A DNA stretch of 64,000 nt from Ardenticatenaceae bacterium (GTDB taxonomy: Bacteria > Chloroflexota > Anaerolineae > Promineifilales > Promineifilaceae). Position 1 is the stretch's first letter, and the number at the start of each line of letters is the position of its first letter. The stretch spans positions 1-64,000 of the forward strand of contig JACKBR010000025.1 of the NCBI GenBank assembly GCA_020634495.1, given 5' to 3'. Made by a program: the position numbers and the translations under genes. The notes under the pieces were generated by a model. It was given only the letters and a program-made list of their open reading frames with translations, had not been told where the DNA came from and did no database searches. This document shows, piece after piece, positions 34,618 through 45,281 of this stretch.

Positions 34618-35562
34618 ATGCACAAACCACAGCAAAACATGGAAGATGATTGGGAAGGATTGGAACTGCAACAGCCGCGTGGCGGTTCGCAGATGATGCT
34701 GTATGCGGGCATGGGCATTGCCGGGTTGTTTGGCCTGGTGGTATGTGTGGTGGCCGTCTACTTTATTTGGACGCAGTTTCGGCAGCGAGGGGGCGAGGAC
34801 GAAGCTGCGCCGATTGTTGTGCCATCAACGGATGAAGAAGAAACGGCCGTCTCCCCCACAGAAACGGCCGTCATTGCCCCAACCAGCACCCTGCCTGCTG
34901 CCGCAGCCCCCAGCAGCGGCAATGTAGAAGCGGTTCGGCTGGCTTCAACGCCAACGATTGATGGCAGCCTGGGGGAGTGGGATGGCGTTATGGCGACCAG
35001 TTCGAGCAGTCGCGTTTACACTGTGGCGGGTTGGGATGGCAGTGAGGATTTAACGGCCGTCTGGCAGCTCGCCTGGGACAACGCAAATTTATACTTGGCG
35101 GTCACCGTGACGGATGATACGCATGTGCAAACGGCCAGCGGCAACCAGATTTTTCGCGGGGATAGCGTGGATATGCAGTTTGACACCGCCCGCGAGGCCG
35201 ATTTTGGTGATGGCCTCAGCCCGGATGATTTTCAGATCACGCTGTCGCCGGGTGATTTTGCCGGCAGCGGGCCAACGGCTTTTCGCTACCAGGGTACGAC
35301 CAGCGGGTCGATTTTGGACGCGCCCGGCGGCAACAGTGTGGCGGTGGCGGCGCAGCAAACCGGCAGCGGCTACACGCTGGAAGCGGCCATTCCCTGGTCT
35401 GACCTTAACCTGACGCCCAGCCAGGGTTTGACCATTGGTCTGGCTTTGAATGCCAATGATAACGACACGGTGGGAACGGCCGTTCAGGAAGTGATGATGT
35501 CGAACATGCCCAACCGCACCCTGACGAACCCGACCACTTGGGGAACACTTACTTTGAAGTAA
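34618..35562 (+). CDS. Membrane-anchored CBM9-like sugar-binding protein
   Basis: 314 residues. A short cytosolic N-terminus, one membrane helix (about residues 28-50), a Thr/Glu/Ala/Pro-rich linker, then a CBM9/DOMON-like beta-sandwich from about 105: ASTPTIDGSLGEWDG, WDNANLYLAVTVTDD, GDSVDMQFDT and GYTLEAAIPWSDL are typical. It probably binds polysaccharide or haem outside the cell. Five ACGGCCGT copies, two of them in the linker (ETAVSPTETAV), show that the palindrome can build repetitive linker sequence. Confidence 0.8.
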   Translation: MHKPQQNMEDDWEGLELQQPRGGSQMMLYAGMGIAGLFGLVVCVVAVYFIWTQFRQRGGEDEAAPIVVPSTDEEETAVSPTETAVIAPTSTLPAAAAPSSGNVEAVRLASTPTIDGSLGEWDGVMATSSSSRVYTVAGWDGSEDLTAVWQLAWDNANLYLAVTVTDDTHVQTASGNQIFRGDSVDMQFDTAREADFGDGLSPDDFQITLSPGDFAGSGPTAFRYQGTTSGSILDAPGGNSVAVAAQQTGSGYTLEAAIPWSDLNLTPSQGLTIGLALNANDNDTVGTAVQEVMMSNMPNRTLTNPTTWGTLTLK

Positions 35563-35636
35563 GAGAGTGAAAAGTAAAAAGTGATAAGTGATAAGTGGAC
35601 ACCACTTTTTACTTTTCACTTATCACTTTTTACTCC
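35563..35636. repeat. Inverted AAGTGATAAGTG repeat
   Basis: AGTAAAAAGTGATAAGTG pairs with CACTTATCACTTTTTACT around GGACAC, a hairpin of nearly 20 bp after the CBM9-like gene; it may also end transcription. Confidence 0.65.
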
Positions 35637-35653
35637 ATCAAATGGAGAAGAAG

Positions 35654-36484
35654 ATGAAACACGAAGAAGCAACCTTCAAAAGCGCCGACGGGCTGGATTT
35701 GTACTACCAGAGCTGGCTGCCGCAGGGAGAGCCGAAGGCGGTGATTGTGATTGTGCATGGCATGGGCGAGTATGGCGGGCGTTATCAGCACGTGGTGAAC
35801 GCGCTCGTGCCCCAAGGATTTGCCATCTACGCGGCCGATCATCGCGGACACGGCCGTTCGCCCGGCAAGCGCATGTTTGTGAATAAATGGTCAGAATATC
35901 TGGATGATTTGAATTTGTTTATTAAACTCGTGAAGGATAGGTGGGCGGGACGGCCGTTTTTCCTGTACGGGCACAGCATGGGCGGCAACATTACCCTCAA
36001 CTACGTTTTGCGCCATCCCGATGGCTACAACGGCGTCATTGCCTCAGCTCCGGCGGTGGGCAAGCTGGATGTGCCGCCCATTTTGGCCTTTATCAGCAAA
36101 ATCTTGTCTAAATTGGCCCCGGCCATGCAGGTGAAAACCAACCTGGAACTCACGGACATCTCTCGCGATCCGGTGGAAGCACAAGCGTACGGTGACGATC
36201 CGCTGGTGCTAGGCTTTGCGACGCCCCGCTTTGGCGTGGAATTTCCTGCTGCGGCGGAATGGGCTATGGCTCACGCCGCCGAATTCCAACCGCCGCTGCT
36301 CATGATTCATGGCGACAGCGACAACATCGTCAATGTTTCGGCCAGCCGCAGCTTTTTTGCCAAAGTGCCAGGTGAAGACAAAAAGCTGATTGTGTACGAA
36401 GGCGGCGTGCATGAATCGCACAACGATATTCACCGCGACCAGGTCATTGCCGATATTGAGCAATGGCTGGAAGCTCATATCTAA
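35654..36484 (+). CDS. Alpha/beta-hydrolase, monoacylglycerol lipase type
   Basis: 276 residues from the ATG at 35654 (GGAG 6 bases upstream). VHGMGEYGGRY forms the oxyanion loop; the nucleophile Ser is in YGHSMGG, the Asp in MIHGDSDNIV and the His in GGVHESHND. The AADHRGHGRSPG box is typical of monoacylglycerol lipases and lysophospholipases. No signal peptide, so cytosolic. Confidence 0.88.
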   Translation: MKHEEATFKSADGLDLYYQSWLPQGEPKAVIVIVHGMGEYGGRYQHVVNALVPQGFAIYAADHRGHGRSPGKRMFVNKWSEYLDDLNLFIKLVKDRWAGRPFFLYGHSMGGNITLNYVLRHPDGYNGVIASAPAVGKLDVPPILAFISKILSKLAPAMQVKTNLELTDISRDPVEAQAYGDDPLVLGFATPRFGVEFPAAAEWAMAHAAEFQPPLLMIHGDSDNIVNVSASRSFFAKVPGEDKKLIVYEGGVHESHNDIHRDQVIADIEQWLEAHI

Positions 36485-36487
36485 AAT

Positions 36488-36597
36488 TGTCATGCTGAAT
36501 GAAAAGCTGACGCTGTCAGCCAGCATCCCTGAAACGCGAGAACTGTTGTGGCCTTGCCAGGCTTAGAGGGATTCTTCGTTTCACTCAGAATGACGCA
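36488..36597. repeat. TGTCATGCTGAATGAA-type palindromic repeat
   Basis: TTGTCATGCTGAATGAAAAGC at one end and GTTTCACTCAGAATGACG at the other are imperfect complements about 110 bp apart, a MITE-like arrangement filling the lipase-folB gap. Confidence 0.55.
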
Positions 36598-36611
36598 AAA
36601 CAGAGTAGGTT

Positions 36612-36974
36612 ATGGACAAAATTATCATTCGTGATTTGCTGCTGCGGGGCATCATCGGCATTAACCCCGATGAGCGCGTGAAGCAGCAGGACATTCTCAT
36701 CAACATGGTCATTTGGGCCGATATTCGCCAGGCGGCGGCCAGCGACGCCATCGAAGACGCGGTTGACTACAAGTCGATCACCAAGCGGGTGATCCAGCAC
36801 GTAGAAGCATCGTCAGATTTTTTGGTGGAGCGGCTGGTAACTGATTTGGCCCGACTGGTCATCATCGAATTTGGCGTGGAGCGGGTGAGGGTGCGCGTAG
36901 AAAAACCGGGCGCACTGCGCTTTGCCGAATCCGTCGGCATCGAAATTGAGCGCACCCGCGCTGACTTTGAATAA
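36612..36974 (+). CDS. folB: Dihydroneopterin aldolase
   Basis: 120 residues. It cleaves dihydroneopterin to 6-hydroxymethyl-dihydropterin in folate synthesis. IIIRDLLLRGIIGINPDERVKQQDILINMVIW at the start with catalytic Glu, VDYKSITKRV in the middle and RVRVEKPGALRFAESVGIEIER with the catalytic Lys at the end match FolB throughout. folK, the next enzyme, follows after a repeat. Confidence 0.93.
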   Translation: MDKIIIRDLLLRGIIGINPDERVKQQDILINMVIWADIRQAAASDAIEDAVDYKSITKRVIQHVEASSDFLVERLVTDLARLVIIEFGVERVRVRVEKPGALRFAESVGIEIERTRADFE

Positions 36975-37076
36975 GAGGAACACCGAGTTACACGGAGGCG
37001 GCGCAGAGTTACACAGAGAGTTGTTCTCTGCGAAACTCTGTGGCTTCTCTGCGAATCTCTGTGTTCCGCTTCTAAA
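36966..37076. repeat. CACAGAGTTACACAGAG-family palindromic repeat
   Basis: GAGGAACACCGAGTTACACGGAGG... and its inverse ...CTCTGCGAATCTCTGTGTTCCGC form a long imperfect hairpin. Relatives are at 41595-41648, 48386-48422 and 60341-60399. Confidence 0.7.
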
Positions 37077-37078
37077 AA

Positions 37079-37597
37079 ATGCTAAACCAAGTTGTCATTG
37101 CGCTGGGATCAAATATTGAGAAGGAGCAAAATCTGCCGCGAGCGATTGAGTTGCTGCGGGAGATGTGTGAGGTTACGGCCGTTTCCCCCATCTACGAAAC
37201 AGAGCCGGTCGGTTTGCGCAACCAGCCCAACTTTTGGAATACGGCCGTTCTCCTCCAAACCGATCTCACCGCCAGCCAGATCAAGCAGCAAATCATCGGC
37301 ACCATCGAGACAAAGCTCAAGCGGGTGCGCCAGACGGACAAAAACGCGCCGCGCACCATTGACGCGGACATTGTGCTGTTTAACGATGCGGTGTTTGAAT
37401 ATGATGGCGGCGACGGCCGTTCCCGACCCATTCCCGATCCCGATTTAGCCAAATTTCCCCACGTCGCCGTGCCGGTCGCCGACTTGCTGCCCGATTTTCC
37501 CCATCCGCAAACCGGGGAGCCGCTGGGTGAGTTGGCGCAAAGATTGTTGGCTGAGGTGGTGAGGGTGTACGGCCGTTCCCCCCTCTCCAAAGTTTAG
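37079..37597 (+). CDS. folK: 2-amino-4-hydroxy-6-hydroxymethyldihydropteridine diphosphokinase
   Basis: 172 residues. It transfers pyrophosphate to 6-hydroxymethyl-dihydropterin. IALGSNIEKEQNLPRAIELL, SPIYETEPVG, FWNTAVLLQT, and the signature KNAPRTIDADIVLF are all present. It follows folB, so two consecutive folate steps are together; no folP or folE is in the window. Four ACGGCCGT copies. Confidence 0.94.
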   Translation: MLNQVVIALGSNIEKEQNLPRAIELLREMCEVTAVSPIYETEPVGLRNQPNFWNTAVLLQTDLTASQIKQQIIGTIETKLKRVRQTDKNAPRTIDADIVLFNDAVFEYDGGDGRSRPIPDPDLAKFPHVAVPVADLLPDFPHPQTGEPLGELAQRLLAEVVRVYGRSPLSKV

Positions 37598-37621
37598 TCA
37601 CCTTGTCACCCCTTCACCCTG

Positions 37622-38392
37622 TCACCTAGTCAAAGTTAAACTTACCGGACAATGATCCGACCCCATCACCTCCGCATGGATGCTGGCTTCAGCAATGCGC
37701 GGGGCTAAATCTGGGCTGGTGAAGAAGTAATCCAGCCGCCAGCCCACGTTGCGGCCGCGTGCCCCGCCGATGTAGCTCCACCAGGAGTAGGCCCCCGTTT
37801 GTTCCGGGTAAAGATGGCGGAAGCTGTCGATGTAGCCCTGCTCAACAATCTCGTCCAGCCAGGCACATTCCTCCAGCAAAAAGCCCGTTGTTTGGCGGTT
37901 TTGTTTCGGCCGTGCCAGATCAATCTCTTTGTGTGAGGTGTTTACATCCCCGCAAAAGATCACCGATTTACCGGAAGCAATCAGTTCGTTGCAGAAGTCT
38001 AAAAATGCCGCTTTGTAGGCCATCTTGAAGGGCACGCGGCTGTGGTCGCGGCTGCCGTTGGGGAAGTAAGCCCCGATGAAGACAAAATCGTTGTACTCGG
38101 CCACGATGGTGCGTCCTTCGCGGTCGTATTCCTCAATGCCCAGGCCAATTTGCACATTAATTGGCTCCGTTTTGCTGTAGAGCGCCACGCCGCTGTATCC
38201 TTTTTTCTCCGCCCAGGCCCAGTAAGTGTGGTAGCCGTCGGGCTGGCGCAGTTCCGGCTCAAGCTGGTCGGGGTGGCATTTGGTTTCTTGTAGACTGAGG
38301 ATGTCGGGCTGGGTTTGGTGCAGCCAGTCGAGAAATCCTTTTTTGTGGGCGGCCCGCAGGCCATTAACATTCCAGGAGTAAAGTGTTTTCAT
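37622..38392 (-). CDS. xth: Exodeoxyribonuclease III
   Basis: 256 residues, the normal ExoIII size. It is the AP endonuclease of base-excision repair. SWNVNGLRAAHKKGF, LSLQETKCH (metal-binding Glu), GAYFPNG, FCGDVNTSHKEIDLARPKQN and the closing GSDHCPVSLTL (catalytic Asp-His) are present. Confidence 0.95.
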   Translation of the reverse strand: MKTLYSWNVNGLRAAHKKGFLDWLHQTQPDILSLQETKCHPDQLEPELRQPDGYHTYWAWAEKKGYSGVALYSKTEPINVQIGLGIEEYDREGRTIVAEYNDFVFIGAYFPNGSRDHSRVPFKMAYKAAFLDFCNELIASGKSVIFCGDVNTSHKEIDLARPKQNRQTTGFLLEECAWLDEIVEQGYIDSFRHLYPEQTGAYSWWSYIGGARGRNVGWRLDYFFTSPDLAPRIAEASIHAEVMGSDHCPVSLTLTR

Positions 38393-38504
38393 GCCGCCAT
38401 TGTACCGGGTTTGTCTGAATGTGAAATATGAATCGCAACCTGGGGTGCAGAAATGATCAACCTACTGAGGGATCGCGCTTTGTTGTTCAAAAAAATTTTG
38501 TGGT

Positions 38505-39176
38505 TTACTGTTGTACAGGCAGCACATGGAACAAAATAGCAAAAAAGTGGCAAATGGAGCCGCCTAGCACAAACAGATGCCAGATGGCGTGATTGTAAGG
38601 CAGTTTTTCCCAGGCGTAGAACAGGACGCCTAGCGTGTACACCACGCCGCCAATCACCAGCCAGACGATGCCCCCAGGTGGAACGGTTACAAGCATCTCT
38701 TTGAAGGCGATGACAACCAGCCAGCCCATCAGCACGTAAGCGGCCGTTGCCCACTTTTCGTAGCGACCAATGAACACCGTCTTAAAGGCAATGCCTAACA
38801 AGGCCAATCCCCACACGACGCCAAACAACGTCCAGCCCCAAGGCCCACGCATGCTTACCAGGGTAAAGGGGGTGTAGGTTCCCGCAATGAGCAGATAAAT
38901 GGCAGAATGATCAAAAATGCGCAAGATGCGCTTTACTTTTGGGTGTTGAATGCTGTGGTAGAGGGTTGAGGCTAAATAGAGTAAAACCAGACTACTGCCG
39001 TAGATACTAAAGCTCACTACGCGCCAGACATCGCCGTAAATTGCAGCCAGGGCCACCAAAAGCGTTAATCCTGCCACACTGAGTCCGGCTCCAATGCCGT
39101 GTGTCACGCTGTTAGCAATTTCTTCTCCGACACTATAGCCCATCACGTTGGTTGCAAATTTTTTTGCTTTGTCCAT
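38505..39176 (-). CDS. Hemolysin III / TrhA-family membrane protein
   Basis: 223 residues, seven hydrophobic helices. EEIANSVTHGIGAGLSVAG, STLYHSIQH (helix 2 Ser/His), FDHSAIYLLIAGTYTPF and the final NHAIWHLFVLGGSICHFF give the three His clusters of the CREST/PAQR-like fold. The family affects membrane energetics and cytolysin-like activity; bacterial function is not settled. GGGAGG precedes the ATG. Confidence 0.92.
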   Translation of the reverse strand: MDKAKKFATNVMGYSVGEEIANSVTHGIGAGLSVAGLTLLVALAAIYGDVWRVVSFSIYGSSLVLLYLASTLYHSIQHPKVKRILRIFDHSAIYLLIAGTYTPFTLVSMRGPWGWTLFGVVWGLALLGIAFKTVFIGRYEKWATAAYVLMGWLVVIAFKEMLVTVPPGGIVWLVIGGVVYTLGVLFYAWEKLPYNHAIWHLFVLGGSICHFFAILFHVLPVQQ

Positions 39177-39302
39177 TGGTTGGTTGCCTCCCGATCATAA
39201 CTTGTTGCTTTTGCTCCCGGTAGCGTATCATAAATTGTGGCGGGTTCAAACGGCCGTTTACTAATTTCTCACCATCAAAATATAAATAAAAGGAATATGA
39301 TC

Positions 39303-39962
39303 ATGTCTAAAAATTTAATTGATGTCAGCCACACAGTTGCCGATGGGCTTATTACGTACCAAGGATTACCCGCGCCTGTTATTTGTGACTTTCTTAGCCG
39401 GGAAGCCTCGCGGGAACATTACAGCGGCGGCACGGAGTTCCACATCGGTAAAATTGAGATGGTGGCCAACACGGGCACCTACGTAGATTCCCCATTTCAT
39501 CGCTATGCCGACGGCAAGGACTTATCGGAACTGCCCCTGACCTCGCTGGCAAATCTGGATTGTGTCGTGATTCGCGTGCCGGCTGGCTACGGCCGTTCCC
39601 TCCACCCCGATCTGCTGCAAAACAAAAATATTCAAGGGAAAGCAGTTCTCTTTGACACGGGCTGGTCAAAACATTGGAACACGGAGCGCTATTTTGAAGG
39701 ACATACATTTTTGACGGGGGAAACGGCCGTTCACCTGCAAAAATCTGGTGCAGTCCTGGTCGGTATCGACTCCTACAACATCGACGACACCGACGACGGC
39801 ACCCGCCCTGTCCACTCCACCCTGCTGCGCCACGACATTCCCATCGTGGAGCACCTCGCCCCGCTCAACGCCCTGCCAGACGACAACTTTCGCTTCTTCG
39901 CCGTGCCCGTCAAAGTGAAAGCGTTTGGCACCTTCCCCGTCCGCGCCTTTGGCCTTGTTTAA
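39303..39962 (+). CDS. Cyclase-family hydrolase (kynurenine formamidase-like)
   Basis: 219 residues from the ATG at 39303 (AGGA 8 bases upstream). The family's metal site HxGTHxDAPxH appears as NTGTYVDSPFHRYADGKDL, i.e. Tyr replaces the second His. FDTGWSKHWNT and LVGIDSYNIDDTDDGTRPVHSTLL with its terminal His match kynurenine formamidase/cyclases. The altered residue makes the substrate uncertain. Two ACGGCCGT copies. Confidence 0.85.
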   Translation: MSKNLIDVSHTVADGLITYQGLPAPVICDFLSREASREHYSGGTEFHIGKIEMVANTGTYVDSPFHRYADGKDLSELPLTSLANLDCVVIRVPAGYGRSLHPDLLQNKNIQGKAVLFDTGWSKHWNTERYFEGHTFLTGETAVHLQKSGAVLVGIDSYNIDDTDDGTRPVHSTLLRHDIPIVEHLAPLNALPDDNFRFFAVPVKVKAFGTFPVRAFGLV

Positions 39963-40015
39963 CAAGGAATTTAATTGAGCTTCCAATCACAAACAGGCTC
40001 GTGTAAAATAACTGC

Positions 40016-40264
40016 ATGAACAAGCGAAAGCTTTTGCAGAAAATCCTTTCAGGCTCACGAAACGTCAAATTTAACGACATGATCACCCTCGTTGAAGCAT
40101 TTGGTTTTCACTTGTCCCGCATAAGTGGCAGCCATCACATCTTTGTTCATCCAGAGGTGAAAGAACTCGTAAACCTTCAGCAAGTGAATGGCCAGGCCAA
40201 ACCTTATCAGATCAGACAATTTCTCAAACTTGTCGAGCGATATAATTTGGAATTCGAGGAATAA
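40016..40264 (+). CDS. HicA-family mRNA interferase toxin
   Basis: 82 residues. The catalytic GSHHIFVHP (His40/His41) sits in the usual HicA dsRNA-binding-like fold, and the C-terminal VNGQAKPYQIRQFLKLVERYNL matches the longer HicA group. The antitoxin begins 4 bases after the stop. Confidence 0.8.
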   Translation: MNKRKLLQKILSGSRNVKFNDMITLVEAFGFHLSRISGSHHIFVHPEVKELVNLQQVNGQAKPYQIRQFLKLVERYNLEFEE

Positions 40265-40268
40265 AAAC

Positions 40269-40493
40269 ATGAAAGATTACCATATCAACATTTTTTATAG
40301 CGAAGAAGATGAAGGATATATTGCTGATATTCCAGACTTGGAGGCGTGTTCAGCTTTCGGCAAAACTCCATTCGAGGCTCTTCAAGAGTTAGAAGTTGCC
40401 AAAGCAGCTTGGCTGGAGGCTGCTCTTGAAGCAGGGAAATTCATTCCACAACCCAAATATCGCCCGGTCATTTATCAAGCTGTTGCTGCCTAA
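40269..40493 (+). CDS. HicB-family antitoxin
   Basis: 74 residues from the ATG at 40269. YSEEDEGYIADIPDLEACSAFGKTPFEALQELEVAKAAWLEAA is the HicB partial RNase H-like fold. No separate DNA-binding tail is visible. It pairs with the HicA gene directly upstream. Confidence 0.85.
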   Translation: MKDYHINIFYSEEDEGYIADIPDLEACSAFGKTPFEALQELEVAKAAWLEAALEAGKFIPQPKYRPVIYQAVAA

Positions 40494-40510
40494 ATTTAGG
40501 AGATTGTCTG

Positions 40511-40900
40511 ATGGCGAAATTAGACTTATTCGGACTGGTCGTAAAAAATATGGCCGCATCGCTGAAATTTTACCGGCTGCTGGGCCTGGACATCCCGCCA
40601 GAGATGGACAGCGAAGGGCATGTGGAAGTCGTGCTGCCTGGCGGCCTGCGCCTGGCCTGGGATTCGCTGGATGTGATTATGAGCTTCAACGATGAATGGG
40701 AAACACCAGTCGGACACCGCATGGGCCTCGCTTTTTTGTGCGACAGCCCGGCCGAAGTGGATAAATTGTACGCCGACGTGCTCGCCGCAGGCTACCAAAG
40801 CCACAATCCACCCTGGGATGCCTTCTGGGGCCAGCGCTACGCCCAGGTCAAAGACCCCGACGACAACATCGTTGATTTATTTGCCCCCCTTTCGCAGTGA
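40511..40900 (+). CDS. Glyoxalase/VOC-family protein
   Basis: 129 residues, two beta-alpha-beta-beta-beta units: LVVKNMAASLKFYRLLGLDIP starts the first, YADVLAAGY...QRYAQVKDPDDNIVDLF closes the second with the metal-binding Glu/Asp position. VOC proteins include lyases, dioxygenases and antibiotic-binding proteins; the role here is unknown. It sits between two toxin-antitoxin pairs. Confidence 0.85.
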   Translation: MAKLDLFGLVVKNMAASLKFYRLLGLDIPPEMDSEGHVEVVLPGGLRLAWDSLDVIMSFNDEWETPVGHRMGLAFLCDSPAEVDKLYADVLAAGYQSHNPPWDAFWGQRYAQVKDPDDNIVDLFAPLSQ

Positions 40901-40976
40901 TGAATGCCCTCTGTGATATGCTTCAATCCGTTATTCAGCTCTTGCAAAACTGTCGCTCAACCGTTACAATTTTGCC

Positions 40977-41273
40977 ATGAAGTATGAAATCGAGACCACA
41001 CAGGAGTTTGAAAAGTGGTTAAGGAAAATTCGGGACAAAACCATACTTCATCGTTTTGATATCCGCTTTAACCGTCTTGCCAAAGGCAATTTTGGTGATG
41101 CCAAACAAATTGCTGTCGATCTCTTCGAGTTGAGGTTTTTCTTTGGCAGCGGCTATCGCGTTTATTACACGATTAAAAATAACAAAGTTGTGATCTTACT
41201 CTGCGGTGGCGATAAATCGACGCAGCGCAGAGACATCGCCAAGGCACAGAGCTTATTGAGCCAATTGAGGTGA
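40977..41273 (+). CDS. RelE/HigB-type toxin (addiction module killer protein)
   Basis: 98 residues. FEKWLRKIRDKTILHRFDIRFNRLAKGNFGDAKQIAVDLFELRFFFGSGYRVYYTI is characteristic of the Gp49/HigB-like killer group with the C-terminal GGDKSTQRRDIAKA. It would cleave mRNA at ribosomes. The antitoxin starts 5 bases after the stop. Confidence 0.85.
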   Translation: MKYEIETTQEFEKWLRKIRDKTILHRFDIRFNRLAKGNFGDAKQIAVDLFELRFFFGSGYRVYYTIKNNKVVILLCGGDKSTQRRDIAKAQSLLSQLR

Positions 41274-41278
41274 GCAAA

Positions 41279-41557
41279 ATGAGTATTGAAACAAAGCCGT
41301 ATGAGTTTGCCCAGCATGTTGAAACAGAAGAAGATATCAAAGCGTACTTAACTGCTTTTCTTGAGGAAGATGGCCCGGAAGGTTTTATTGATGCGCTGGG
41401 GTATCTTGTCAAAAAAAAGGGGATGACTGAAGTGGCCAGAACCGCAGGAGTTAGCCGACAAAACCTTTATCGGACGCTGACCAAAAAAGGCAATCCAAAT
41501 TTCGCCACGGTTCACAAAGTAATTGAAGCATTAGGGTGTAAGTTAGTTGTGGCCTGA
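41279..41557 (+). CDS. HigA-type antitoxin (XRE helix-turn-helix)
   Basis: 92 residues from the ATG at 41279, which has GAGGTGA 6 bases upstream overlapping the toxin stop. MTEVARTAGVSRQNLYRTLTKKGNPNFATVHKVIEALG is a helix-turn-helix of the addiction-module antidote type. It neutralises the upstream toxin and represses the pair. Confidence 0.86.
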   Translation: MSIETKPYEFAQHVETEEDIKAYLTAFLEEDGPEGFIDALGYLVKKKGMTEVARTAGVSRQNLYRTLTKKGNPNFATVHKVIEALGCKLVVA

Positions 41558-41594
41558 GGTTTTTGCTGAGCAACTTCGAAGTAGGCGAACGGAA

Positions 41595-41712
41595 TAAAAA
41601 GCGGAACACAGAGTTGCGCAGAGGTGGCACAGAGTTTCACAGAGAGAAAATTTTCATCAAAGATTTCGCAGATTGAAAAGATTAAATCTGACAAATCTGC
41701 GAAATCTTTGAT
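41595..41712. repeat. Two adjacent palindromic repeats
   Basis: CACAGAGTT-family text (41595-41648) is followed by CAAAGATTTCGCAGATT (41658-) and its complement AATCTGCGAAATCTTTG (ending 41712), a 17-bp stem that may also terminate transcription from both sides. Confidence 0.65.
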
Positions 41713-41730
41713 TTTTTAGTAGCAACCCAA

Positions 41731-43773
<2,043 letters not shown>

Positions 43774-43781
43774 GAGGTCTG

Positions 43782-43867
43782 TTTTTCAGTATTCAGTGGT
43801 CAGTATTCAGTAATCAGTGCGTTCAAACCGATTACTGAATACTGTTTACCGCTTACTGACTTACTGT
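43782..43867. repeat. CAGTAATCAGT-family repeat cluster
   Basis: Same family as 5473-5592; fills the gap between the transporter and LolA-like genes and covers the last codons of the latter. Confidence 0.65.
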
Positions 43868-45051
43868 AGCGATTCCGCAATTGCCAGGGCTTCTTCCCCG
43901 GTCAGGTCGCCGCCGATCCAGTATTGAATCTCGCCTTCGGACCAGTTGAGCAAGGTGCGGCTTTGGCCGCTGCCGTCTTCTGAGTACAGCATCCCCGGCA
44001 CGCCGCGCACGGTGACGCTCTCGCCACCCTCTTCTGGGGTCAGGTTAACGGCCGTTCGCCCTTGAGCAACCGTGAAGGAACGGCCGTTTGGCAAACCATA
44101 TCGCTCCACAATCGCGCCACCTACGTTGGTGGTTTCGCGCAGCGTGGCCTCATCAGGCAGGCTGGTGGGGCTGAGCAGGGCAAAGTCCGGCTCGGCAGCG
44201 GCCGCTTCTTCCAGCGCGTCCTTGTCTGGCAATTCCAGATCGGCCGCGTTGATCACCGTCGCACCATCGGGGATGGTGAAGGTGAAGACGTCATCATCGA
44301 TGCCCTGGTTGATCTCCAGGAAGGTGGCCTGGATCACGCCAGAACCGAGTGCGCTGCCGGTGAATTCAAGACCCACCGGGGCGCTGTCACCGTCACGCAG
44401 CCAAATGTTGAGCAGGCCGCCAGCGGCGCGTACTTCTTCCGGCATTTGTTCTGGGATGGGAACGAGGCGCACGGTGTTGACGCTGGTGTCGCCAATAACG
44501 TCAGAACCGGCGCGCTCGGCGCTGAAATAGTCCAGCAATTTGGCAACCGCTTCTTCGGGCGTTTCGGGGATTTCAGCCTCGTCAAATTCTTCGTGGTCAA
44601 ACTCACCTTCATGGTCAAATTCATGCCCCGCAAATTCCTCTGCGTTGGCCATCTCTTCGGCAAGGCGGGCGTACAGTTCTTCAAACTGGCCGGTGAGCAC
44701 CACATTTTCGCTGGGATTCCAGACCCAAAACTGGGTGCCGTCGCTCACGGCAATGGTGCCGATGAGTTCGGCATCGTCAGCCGTAAGGACTTCAATGCGA
44801 AAGGCGGGTTCGCCGTTGGGGCCAGCTTCCAGGCGGCCCCACGCTTCTGCGGTGCCGCTCATTGCCTGCTCAGGCGTGTCTACAGCCACTTCTACAATGG
44901 CGTGGCCGTCGGTGATGGTTTGGCTGGTTTCTAGGGCCTGCACCAGCAAATCTTCGGCTGTAGGAATGACAAAAGCACCAATGGCTACGGCCGTTCCGGC
45001 CAGCACCACCAGCGCCAATAAAATACTCAAAAATCGTTTACGACGTTGCAT
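43861..45051 (-). CDS. Secreted LolA/MucB-like protein with acidic-His insert
   Basis: 396 residues from the ATG at 45051 (GGAG upstream). Signal/anchor helix at 4-28, then a LolA/RseB-like half-barrel (TAEAWGRLEAG..., FWVWNPSENVVL, VFTFTIPDGATVINA) and a C-terminal second domain (VERYGLPNGRSFTVAQGR...). Between them lies HEFDHEGEFDHEEFDEAE, which could bind metal. Paired with the ABC transporter downstream it may carry its lipid or protein substrate. Four ACGGCCGT copies. Confidence 0.75.
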   Translation of the reverse strand: MQRRKRFLSILLALVVLAGTAVAIGAFVIPTAEDLLVQALETSQTITDGHAIVEVAVDTPEQAMSGTAEAWGRLEAGPNGEPAFRIEVLTADDAELIGTIAVSDGTQFWVWNPSENVVLTGQFEELYARLAEEMANAEEFAGHEFDHEGEFDHEEFDEAEIPETPEEAVAKLLDYFSAERAGSDVIGDTSVNTVRLVPIPEQMPEEVRAAGGLLNIWLRDGDSAPVGLEFTGSALGSGVIQATFLEINQGIDDDVFTFTIPDGATVINAADLELPDKDALEEAAAAEPDFALLSPTSLPDEATLRETTNVGGAIVERYGLPNGRSFTVAQGRTAVNLTPEEGGESVTVRGVPGMLYSEDGSGQSRTLLNWSEGEIQYWIGGDLTGEEALAIAESLQ

Positions 45052-45281
45052 AAGGTTAACTCCCGCTAGATCATAGGTTTGTTTAATCAATCCATTAAAC
45101 ACCATGCCTAACTTTAATGTGACAAGGGAAACGGCCGTTTACGGTAAAAAATTGGCTAACAAAGCTAAAACAAGTCAAAAAAACAGCCAGGCTTTCCTAA
45201 CAAAGTCCTATTTCCCCTGAATTATGAAATTGATACCATATTTGCACAAATTTAATACCTAAAGCAGGTATCACTTAGCAC

